A stretch of DNA of 64,000 nucleotides, from NCBI RefSeq assembly GCF_049306965.1, contig NC_133181.1:54953001-55017000 (forward strand). Direction: 5' to 3'. The notes under the pieces were generated by a model. That model made no database searches. It was not told the origin of the DNA and saw only the letters and a list, made by a program, of their open reading frames with translations. This document shows positions 59,001 to 64,000 of the stretch, piece by piece. The position numbers and the translations under genes are program-made. The DNA comes from Danio rerio (Eukaryota > Chordata > Actinopteri > Cypriniformes > Danionidae). How positions within the stretch are numbered: position 1 is the stretch's first letter; every line of letters starts with the position of its first letter.

Positions 59001-62000
59001 TGATAAAAAAACATAAAACTGAAATGGCTCTTTGCTGAAAAAAAGGTTCCTGACCTCTGATCTCTGGGCCTGTTCCATCACAAATACCAAAAGTTTAACA
59101 ATTTATAAAAAAATGAATCACTTTCTGGCCATCGTATGTTAGACATGGACATATGTATTGTGATCGTGATTTTCGAAAGCATCACACCGCTTAGTCAACG
59201 TTTTCTATTACCATTTGATGAGCGTCCCCATACAGTTTGATAGAGTGATTTGACCCGGAAGCTGCTTCGCGTGATGTCACACTTAACAAATGCATAAAGT
59301 CCAGAAGCTAAGCTTGTTTTTGCATAGGCCTTTCTAAAGGGTTAATGATGCCAAATGATTAACAATACGAATTTGACCTCCTCCCAAGAGGGAAAACCAC
59401 CAGCAAATAAAAATGCACAATTATATGGTGTCATGGTTTTGTAATAAAAAAAATGTTGTTATAATGGAAGTGAACGGGGCAAAAACAGCCACCAACCTAG
59501 CTAAATAAGGGAGAAACAAATTAAAATTAATCAAAAACAATGCATTAAAGGCAATGATGTTTCACATGTTCAAAAATTTGATAAAAGGTTAAAAAAACAG
59601 TTCACAATTACTTTTTATATTGAAAATGCGTCATTCCCCCCCCATCAAATCAGTAACTCAATTTAGGAATTTGGCAACTAAAAAGTTAAAATCCTAAAAA
59701 AATGATAACAGTACATTGGATGGAGGAAAGTTCTCCAAGGTGGCTCGGTGGATTCAGAGACTTACACAGGTCTATATAATGGAAAAAAATAACTGCATGT
59801 CTACAAATGAAGACAGAAAAGTATTATGAGATATTTAGATATGTATATTTAGAGGTTGCTTAACCTATCATCACTGTAATTGGATGTAACTACAATGCAA
59901 CACAATGTAACTTGATGTACAAATGTATCTACTGTAAAATAATAATGATTGCAATACCTTTTATTTTTTATTATTTTATTTTAATAGATTTTTTTAAATA
60001 TTATAATTTAATTATTATTATTTTTATTTTATGTATCCCCTCATGTAAAAAAATATATATTGTAAAATCTTTAAAAATAAGAATAAAAAGGTAAATTCTG
60101 TAATTTTCTAAGCAATTATATAGTTTTGTCAGGACTGAGGTTGATTAACAGATTTATGCAAAAAAATGTGAAAAAAAAGAATATGATGCATTTTTACAGC
60201 AGTTTAGGTCAGTGGATGTTTTCATCCCGAACATAACAAAAGGGTAGTACATTTGCCCAGAGTGTCTTGTTGAGTTTTTATACATCAAAGCAGTTTCTCA
60301 AAATATGTGTCAAAATAAAATGTGTCAACAAAAATCATTCACAAAAAAAGTTGTGGCCAAATTAAGACTCAAAATCACCCAAGAGTGGATGAAAACATCC
60401 TCAACAGCACATAAGGGTTAAAGCAACACAACTTTTGCATTGTTAGAGCCGTGCTTAGTTTTTGTTCTACATTTAAAGTGCAAGAAGAAATAGTCCTCTT
60501 ATTTTAAAAGCAGAAGTAAACTAAGAGCATCTAAAGCATCACTTTACCAGTTAACATTAGATCTCTTCCCTTTTCTTGTTCAGGGAGTTGTGCGTATTCA
60601 CCTGCTGGAGGCTGATAATCTAGCTGCGAAGGATAATTATGTAAAGGGTGTGATGGCCGGCATGTCTGACCCGTACGCCATTGTCCGAGTCGGACCACAA
60701 ACCTTCAAATCCCATCACCTGGACAACACGCTCAGTCCCAAATGGGGTGAAGTGTATGAGGTGGGTGTTAAAATAATAATAAGACTTAAATTCAAGTGCC
60801 CCATCAGGCTATTTTAGACGTTCTCCTACAATGTTTACATCCATGCCAAGTCAAACAACATCAGCTCCTTTATTTTCTGAAATGGTTCAATGATCTGCTC
60901 TCTCTTAAGCATTTTTAATGCTTTATTACAAAATGTGCATAAAAATCGGTGAATGGAAACATAATTACTGACCAACAGCTTAAGAGAACATCTGAAAAGC
61001 ATGATATGGGCACTTTAGGACTTATATTTGTGTTGATATATCAACATGTCTGTCTTTTGGTTCAAACCATTTCCGCCACATACTGTCTCTGTCTAGCCAT
61101 GCAGTGTGTGTGTGTGTGTGTGTGTGGTGTGTTTTCAGTGTTTCATGCATGCATGTGTGTCTGTCAGGTTGTCGTTCATGAGGTGCCTGGTCAGGAGCTA
61201 GAGGTGGAAGTGTTTGATAAAGATCCCGATCATGATGATTTCCTGGGCAGGTATCACATCACTGCTTATCTTCTCACTTCATTCTGTCTGTCATTAATTA
61301 TTATTAAGATTCAGTTTGATTATTATTATAAAGAGGTCATGTCTTTAGTTATTAACTTTTTTCCATAAAGTTAAAGGGATAGGTCACCCAAAAAAATGAA
61401 AATTCTGTCATCATGTACTCTCCCTTCCCTTGTTCCAGCCCTGTTTCATTCTTCTGTTAAATCCAAAAGAAGATATTATGAATAAAGAATAACCATTGAC
61501 TTCTATAGTATTTATTTTCCTACCATGGAAGTTAATGGTTACAGGTTTGCAGCTTTCTTCTAAATATCTTTTTTTTAGTGTGTTCAGCAGAAATAAGGAA
61601 CTCATAAAATTTTACAACCACTTGAGGGTGAGTAAACAGTGAGTCAGTGTTCATTTTGGGGTGAACTACCCCTTTTAAATTATACAGCTAGTAGAGGTTG
61701 CTTACTTTTACATTTCGATTGCTGAAAGATTCTGATTGGCTGCCGATGTTTTTGTTATTCATTAACTGGGAAGAATTGGTTTCAAGTACCTACATGAAAA
61801 AATTCTACAGTAATTTATAGTAAGCACAATAGTGTTTTGAACCATAATATAGTAAAGCGTATTATACCGTATATATTATAATATATGGGGTGGCTCAGTG
61901 GTTAGTACTGTTGCCTCCCAGCAAGAAGGTCACTGGTTCAAGTCCCAGCTGGGCCAGTGGGCATTTCTGTGTGGAGTTTGCATGTTCTCCCTTTGTTGGC

Positions 62001-63288
62001 GTTGGTTTTCTCTGGCTGCTCCCGTTTCCCCCACAGTCTAAACACATGTGGTATAGGTGAATTGGGTTAGCTAAGTTGTCCGTAGTGTATGAGTGTGAAT
62101 GAGAGTTTATGGGTGTTTCCCAGTACGGAGTTGCAGCTAGAAGTATGCGTAAAACATATGCTGGATAAGTCGGTGGTTCATTCCACTGTGGCGACCCCTA
62201 ATTAATAAAGGGACTAAGCCAGGGGTGTCAAACTCAATTTCTGGAGGGCCGAAGCCCTGCACAGTTTAGTTCCAACCCTGCTCCAACACACTTACCTGTA
62301 GGTTTCAAACAAGCCTGAAGGACTCAATTAGTTTGATCAGGTGTGTTTAATTAGGGTTGGAACTAAACTATGCAGAGCTGCGCCCCTTTTGGAACTGAGT
62401 TTGACACCTGTGGACTAAGCCGAATAGAAAATGAATAAATTAATGTAGTATACTAGTCTTTACTATAGTAATCTGGGATGTATTGTAGTGTAATATATCA
62501 TTGTAAAAACAAAAAACTACAGTATTGTGTCATTTGTTCATATTACTATAGTAGTTGTATCAGCATAGCTACTATAAATTGCCATAACAGACTTATTTTA
62601 GTAATTTACTGTAGTATGGTTTCAAAATGCTATAGAAATAACTAATAAGTACTATAGTATTTTTAATGTCGGAGGTATGTTGTTCATATTGTGCCATTAT
62701 TTTATAGTTGTGGTGTGAATACATTCGTTTTAAGCATTTTGTGCTTATCTTTATCGTCTTTGCATTGAGCAGCCTTTAGATCAAGTGGTCACACTTTATT
62801 TTGATGGTCCGTTCGTTGCATTTAAGTTACATTGCATCTACATGCCAACTGATTCTCATTTGATTATAAGTAGACTGTTAGGTTTGTGGTTAGGGTTAGT
62901 GTAAGTTGGCATGTACTTGCAAGGTTTCTTATAGTCAGTTAAATGTCTGTTTAGCAGCAGTATTAGCAGATATTAAGCAGACAGTGTACCAATACTTAAA
63001 TGTACCATCAGGATAAACTGTTACCCATCAAGCGTTTTTATTTCAAGCAATTCTGAAACCTGTGCCTTATTCTGTATGATCTTGTTAATACACATCTGTT
63101 TCATCTTCTGTACATCAGTTATAATGTCTTACCATAAAATGTAAACTGTCATTACTGTAAACTCATGATTTGAGTTTGTTACCGCCTGCTGATCTCCCGC
63201 TGTTCTTGGATTGACTCTCTTTATTTGACTTGTGTTCAGGACTAAATTAGACTTGGGGATTGTGAAGAAATCTAAAATAGTTGATGAG
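38959..63288 (+). CDS. esyt1: Extended synaptotagmin 1, 5' eleven exons (continues beyond window)
   Basis: Exons: 38959-39306, 40513-40554, 45827-45961, 49963-50036, 54226-54298, 54392-54481, 57275-57330, 57453-57573, 60584-60760, 61168-61250, 63240-63288. All are GT-AG and in frame, 416 codons. Start ATG 38959 (MSHVDSETTND). Residues about 38-80 form the hydrophobic hairpin (LWTFGKCLTALLPVYLAGYY, LVVFGMMVYAGW) that anchors E-Syts in the ER. An SMP lipid-transfer domain (about 117-300) contains NFPDVEKVEWLNKVI, SYVGDVEINVEVKRYFCKAG, TINWTGLTNLLDIPGL and DTMIMDAIASFLVLPNRLTV. C2A starts at about 314 with candidate Ca2+ ligands D330, D342, D388, D390 and D394/D395. E-Syt1 tethers ER to plasma membrane and moves glycerolipids when Ca2+ rises. 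The sequence fits ESYT1 better than ESYT2/3 (VAQLRCPLPRG, VVHEVPGQELEVEVFDKDP). I cannot tell which zebrafish paralogue (a or b). The later C2 domains lie outside. Confidence 0.95.
39307..40512 (+). other. esyt1 intron 1
   Basis: Mostly unique. A partial GTTCACCC-family MITE is recognisable at about 39690-39850 (TTAGAAACCTGTAACCATTG, GACTTCCATAG and a nearby inverted AGTCAATGGTTACAGGTTTT). No exon-like sequence. Confidence 0.5.
40637..40675 (+). repeat. (GT)n microsatellite in esyt1 intron 2
   Basis: About 19 GT units starting 82 nt after the exon-2 donor. Confidence 0.95.
40938..41029 (+). repeat. (TTA)n microsatellite
   Basis: Imperfect TTA/ATT array of about 30 units, preceded at 40860-40878 by an A-tract. 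41046-41850 to its right is intron without a recognisable feature. Confidence 0.93.
41855..42330. mobile_element. Possible solo LTR fossil
   Basis: Non-coding, GC-richer block of about 450 bp with phrases typical of fish Gypsy-type LTR repeats (GGAGTGCGGATCCAAACGCA, TATAAATAGTCCATGTAATC, GATCAGGAACCGGTGTGAG). Ends near a CA microsatellite at 42318-42348. Clean TG...CA ends and a target duplication could not be identified. Tentative. Confidence 0.35.
42340..42945. mobile_element. Decayed DNA repeat (GGGCACCTATGATGAAAA end)
   Basis: The right end TTTTCATCATAGGTGCCCTT, preceded by TTTGTCCAAAGAGCTTAAA and ACTGTGGATACGCTATAGA, is a fish DNA-repeat terminus I recognise by phrase. The left end is near the CA repeat. 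No ORF. Confidence 0.45.
42946..44330 (+). other. esyt1 intron 2, remaining part
   Basis: AT-rich intron without coding signal or a repeat family I can name, apart from short A/T runs near 43985-44130. Confidence 0.4.
44331..44704. mobile_element. Inverted-repeat MITE (CAAAGAGCATAGAATCACC ends)
   Basis: CAAAGAGCATAGAATCACCA with AGAGGCGACACTC at the left and the inverse-type GAGTGTCACCTCTTGG with TCATTCTAAGCTCTTTGG at the right give about 33-bp ends with few mismatches. Inner CCATTTTGGA/TCCAAAATGG also pair. A terminal fragment of the same family is at 58921-58966. Confidence 0.75.
44857..45250. mobile_element. Fold-back MITE rich in CCAGCC/GGCTGG
   Basis: Near-perfect arms: AACCAGCCTAGGCTGGTTGG and CTGGTTTTAGCTAGTTGACC on the left; GGTCAACCAGCTAAAACCAG and CCAACCAGCCTAGGCTGGTT on the right. 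Repeated GCTGGTTTTAGCTGG units fill the middle. No ORF. Confidence 0.8.
46096..47639. mobile_element. Mariner-type MITE (CAGTTGAAGTCA family), interrupted
   Basis: TA-flanked ends CAGTTGAG... and ...TTTGACTTCAACTG. Internal family phrases (GATTTATTTTATCTTTGCCC, AAATAAGACGTTCTCC) match the copy at 32011-32490. About 1 kb of foreign DNA at about 46442-47432 splits it. Confidence 0.7.
46442..47432. mobile_element. Innermost ~1-kb insertion, class unknown
   Basis: Bounded by CTTAAA on both sides (46436-46441 and about 47431-47437), a possible short target duplication. It starts GGTCTATGAAACCCCC and has no recognisable ORF. Comparison with the uninterrupted MITE at 32011 shows this DNA is extra. 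Confidence 0.45.
48085..49345 (+). repeat. Recent tandem duplication, ~636-bp unit, in esyt1 intron 3
   Basis: Unit 1 (48085-48719) and unit 2 (48720-about 49345) have the same content in the same order: a GGTAACACTTTAGAATAATG element, then the 5' half of a DANA SINE, then TTTGTAACATATCAGG to GACACAGGTATTAC. They differ by a few substitutions and a shorter GT run in unit 2. Confidence 0.88.
48427..48656 (+). mobile_element. DANA SINE, 5' half (first tandem copy)
   Basis: GGCGGCATAATGGCTCAGTG head to the GTGTAT/(GT)n part, then interrupted. Duplicated together with its flanks at 49066. Confidence 0.88.
49066..49692 (+). mobile_element. DANA SINE split by a ~300-bp repeat
   Basis: The 5' half (49066-49279) is followed by an inserted repeat (49280-49585) containing GGTTGGGTTGAGGGG, ATGGTTTGGACAGTATAAAA and ATGTCCCCACTTTTCACAAA. 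The 3' half then resumes (GTACTGGGTTGCGGCTGGAA to GGGACAAAGCC). Unit 1 of the tandem duplication has the same 5' half and only the start of the insert, so the insertion came before the duplication. Confidence 0.8.
50470..51897. mobile_element. Nested element (GGGCGTTCACACC ends) with internal duplication
   Basis: GGGGCGTTCACACCGGAACG at the left and AGTGTGAACACCCT at the right are inverse ends. Inside, a block of about 350-400 bp is present twice (from 50603 and from 51049; shared GGACATTCGCGC, GTGCACCTCTGAAAGGATCT and ACAGCTACTCTCTCAATAAA), diverged by substitutions and a deletion. Confidence 0.6.
51465..51811 (+). mobile_element. DANA SINE
   Basis: Full body with a small deletion between the A and B boxes (GTAGTGCTGTCGCTGGTTCG). 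Ends GGGACTAAGCTGACAAGAAA plus an AATG tail. Inserted in the element at 50470-51897. Confidence 0.92.
52263..52792 (+). repeat. Templated duplication B-A'-B in esyt1 intron 4
   Basis: Block B (148 bp) is at 52263-52410 and again, without mismatch, at 52645-52792. Between them, 52409-52646 is a mismatch-free 238-bp copy (A') of 53990-54227, the last part of intron 4 including the exon-5 acceptor. Junction overlaps are 2 bp each (TG and TT). Confidence 0.92.
53532..53858. mobile_element. hAT MITE with exact ACGACCAT target duplication
   Basis: Begins TTAGGGCTGCTCGATTTTGG and ends TCGATTAATTGCACAAGCCCT. ACGACCAT flanks it at 53524-53531 and 53859-53866. AT-rich, with AATCGTTA/CGATTATTA-type inner pairing. 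327 bp, no ORF. Confidence 0.85.
53877..54150. mobile_element. GTTCACCC-family MITE, diverged, next to esyt1 exon 5
   Basis: AAAGAAATAGTTCAACTAAA at the left and AGAGGTTTCATTTTTAATTG near the right resemble the family ends. The middle has CCTGTTAAACACAAAGGAAG and TGTTAAACAGAAGACAGAAG. Its right half was copied to 52409-52646. Confidence 0.55.
54545..54737 (+). mobile_element. hAT MITE (CAGGGGTGTC family), near complete
   Basis: CAGGGGTGTCCAAACTGAGT at the left, GAGTTTGGACATCCTTG at the right, inner GGTGTGTTTGATTAGGG and TTGGAGCTAAACTCTCC. Flanks TGTTAAAT and TTTTAAAT match at 7 of 8 bases. In esyt1 intron 6. Confidence 0.85.
54748..55054 (+). mobile_element. DANA SINE, diverged
   Basis: GGTGACATGGTGGCTTAGTA head with the B box deleted, GTGTGGAGTTTGCATGTTC body, CCAAAGGAAAACG end. 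In esyt1 intron 6. Confidence 0.85.
55376..55640. mobile_element. GTTCACCC-family MITE
   Basis: GTTTACCCAAAAATGAAAAT and TCTGGCATTTTTTACTCTCC at the left; TTCTTTTGTGTTCAACAAAT and TTTGAGGGTGAATAAATAGG toward the right. The right end is degraded. Confidence 0.65.
55681..56912 (-). mobile_element. Tc1-like transposon, near full length, inactive
   Basis: TA-bounded ends with ACCAGCCACTTTATTAGGTA on the left and TACCTAATAAAGTGGCCGGT on the right. On the minus strand most of a Tc1-like transposase can be followed: an N-terminal region matching the family's FERGMVVGARRAG-type start near 56730-56690, a middle with FLLQHSDGRV-type sequence, and VMVWGIFSWHTLGPLVPLEH with TAYLSIVADHVHPFMTTVY. The frame is broken by indels and stops, including around the expected catalytic region, so it is a dead copy. 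Lies in esyt1 intron 6, antisense to the gene. Confidence 0.88.
57592..58150. repeat. Two copies of a GTCCCC/AACCTAA-type repeat in esyt1 intron 8
   Basis: ATATTCTGTCCCTCCACCCC then TAAACCTAACTCTCACAGGA at 57660-57705, and TATATTTTGTCCTCCTATCC then TAAACCTAATGCTCATAGAA at 57957-57995, are parallel versions of one repeat. The family also includes 49280-49585. Confidence 0.5.
58835..60417. mobile_element. piggyBac-like non-autonomous element (TTAA flanks)
   Basis: CCCTTGTGCACTGTTC at the left and CAACAGCACATAAGGG at the right are inverse ends, each abutted by TTAA (58831-58834 and 60418-60421). Subterminal ATGTTCGGGATGAAAACAT and its inverse ATGTTTTCATCCCGAACAT also pair, as do TTTACAGCAG motifs. 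About 1.58 kb without a recognisable transposase. In esyt1 intron 8. Confidence 0.75.
58921..58966 (-). mobile_element. Terminal fragment of the CAAAGAGCATAGAAT MITE
   Basis: AGCAAGAAGTGATGCCTCTT followed by GGTAATTCTATGCTCTTTG is the inverse of the left end of the element at 44331-44704, sitting inside the piggyBac-like element. Confidence 0.6.
61101..61126 (+). repeat. (GT)n run before esyt1 exon 10
   Basis: About 12 GT units ending some 40 nt upstream of the exon-10 acceptor (61166-61167). A second acceptor-like TTTTCAG occurs at about 61133-61139. Confidence 0.9.
61371..61678. mobile_element. GTTCACCC-family MITE, complete
   Basis: TTAAAGGGATAGGTCACCCA at the left; CATTTTGGGGTGAACTACCC and CTTTTAA at the right. 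Interior GAAAATTCTGTCATCATGTA and TTAATGGTTACAGGTTTGC. Inverse-complementary ends, about 308 bp. Reference copy for the interrupted ones at 29350 and 46034. Confidence 0.75.
61885..62446 (+). mobile_element. DANA SINE split by a hAT MITE
   Basis: SINE head and body at 61885-62219 (GGGTGGCTCAGTGGTTAGTA, B box GGTTCAAGTCC, AAAGGGACTAAGC) and tail at 62413-62446 (GACTAAGCCGAATAGAAAAT). In esyt1 intron 10. Confidence 0.92.
62220..62412 (+). mobile_element. hAT MITE inside a DANA SINE, exact GACTAAGC duplication
   Basis: CAGGGGTGTCAAACTCAATT to TGAGTTTGACACCTGTG, with GACTAAGC at 62212-62219 and 62413-62420. Inner GGTGTGTTTAATTAGGGTTG and GTTTAGTTCCAACCC. 193 bp. Proves the target-site length of this family directly. 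Confidence 0.93.
62788..63010. mobile_element. Short DNA repeat (GGTCACACTTTATTTTGATGG ends)
   Basis: GTCACACTTTATTTTGATGG at the left and CCATCAGGATAAACTGTTAC at the right are imperfect inverses. The interior GTTAGGTTTGTGGTTAGGG and AAGTTGGCATGTACTTGCAA is a common fish repeat phrase. No ORF. Confidence 0.55.
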
Positions 63289-63729
63289 GTGAGAAACTTT
63301 ATTCATATTACCGCACACTGTTTCCTGTGATTTTACATCATTTGGTTTGCAAGCGCATGAATATGTTATATCATATATTTAGTATTATATATTTATTTAT
63401 ACTTTTAATTTTAAAAACTAATTATTTATTTATTTTATTCATGAATATACAGTATTTATTTATATATAGTACTTTATAAAATTTATATATAATATAAACA
63501 CATGAAATGTATGTCAATAAAGCAATTTGCAATATTGGTCTGTTATGAAAATCACCAACTTTTGTTTTCAGATTTTCTCCCTATAGTTGCATGTGTCTGT
63601 TATTTATTATCACGGTGTTATTATTGCATAATTGAAATACAATAGAAACATTAATTGCAAAAACTTTTAATAATAATATATTATACTTATACTTTATAAT
63701 AACATATGAAAACAAATATGAGAAATGTA

Positions 63730-63905
63730 GAGAATAAGGTGGCTCAGTGGTTGGCACTGTTGCCTCACAGCAAAAAGGTCGCTGGTTCAAACCCAGGCTG
63801 GGTCACTTGGCATTTCTGTGTCGAGTTTGTATGTTTGCGTGCTGGCGTGGGTTTCCTCAGGCTGGTCCGGTTTTCCCCACAAGTCCAAACACATGCATTA
63901 TAGGT
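63730..63905 (+). mobile_element. DANA SINE, interrupted 3' part
   Basis: AAGGTGGCTCAGTGGTTGGC head to CCAAACACATGCATTATAGG. The rest is displaced by the MITE that starts at 63906 and runs off the window. Confidence 0.88.
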
Positions 63906-64000
63906 CAGGAGTGTCCTGGAGGGCCGGTGTCCTGCATATTTTAGTTCCAACCCCAATTAAACACACACTAACCAGCTAATCAGGCTCTTTAGATATACTA
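63906..64000 (+). mobile_element. hAT MITE (CAGGGGTGTC family), cut by window edge
   Basis: CAGGAGTGTCCTGGAGGGCC, GGTGTCCTGCATATTTTAGT, ACTAACCAGCTAATCAGGCT. A second case in this window of this MITE sitting in a DANA SINE. Confidence 0.8.

Overview
The window is vertebrate, teleost DNA, almost certainly zebrafish (Danio rerio) or a very close Danio relative. The main reason is about fifteen copies or fragments of the tRNA-derived DANA SINE, a Danio-specific repeat. Fish-type hAT, Tc1/mariner, Harbinger and piggyBac-like DNA elements support this, as do intron-rich genes with GT-AG junctions. Nothing bacterial, phage-like or CRISPR-like is present.

Four protein-coding genes can be assembled by joining exons in frame. 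(1) tomm34, minus strand, CDS 10043 down to 3038, 7 coding exons, 305 aa: a double-TPR cytosolic cofactor of mitochondrial protein import. (2) cox6c, plus strand, CDS 11835-15372, 2 coding exons plus an untranslated exon at each end, 76 aa: subunit VIc of cytochrome c oxidase. tomm34 and cox6c are head to head, about 1.1 kb apart, so two nuclear genes for mitochondrial functions share one intergenic promoter region. (3) zc3h10, plus strand, CDS 23726-28965, 2 coding exons, 541 aa: a three-CCCH-finger RNA-binding protein. (4) esyt1 (extended synaptotagmin 1), plus strand, starting at 38959. Eleven exons (416 codons: membrane hairpin, SMP lipid-transfer domain, most of C2A) lie inside the window and the gene runs off the right edge. 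The zc3h10-esyt1 adjacency matches the human 12q13 neighbourhood, as I recall it; tomm34 and cox6c map elsewhere in human.

The rest is introns and intergenic DNA made largely of transposon debris, often nested. Insertions whose target duplications can be read directly include a hAT with CCTGTAAA (5198-6966), a hAT with ATTATATC (19552-19970), a hAT with GGTGCCGA (34145-34913), a hAT with ACGACCAT (53532-53858), a hAT MITE with GACTAAGC inside a DANA SINE (62220-62412), a solo LTR with CTTAG inside another DANA (30939-31275), a TTAA-flanked piggyBac-like element (58835-60417) and a mariner-type MITE with perfect 29-bp inverted ends (37065-37275).

I see no new multi-gene system. The most unusual structure is in esyt1 intron 4. 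The last 238 bp of the intron, including the exon-5 acceptor site, is present a second time 1.58 kb upstream with no mismatches. That copy is sandwiched between two identical 148-bp blocks, with 2-bp microhomologies at the junctions. This is the signature of a recent template-switch event, or of a haplotype/assembly artefact, and it creates a decoy splice acceptor.
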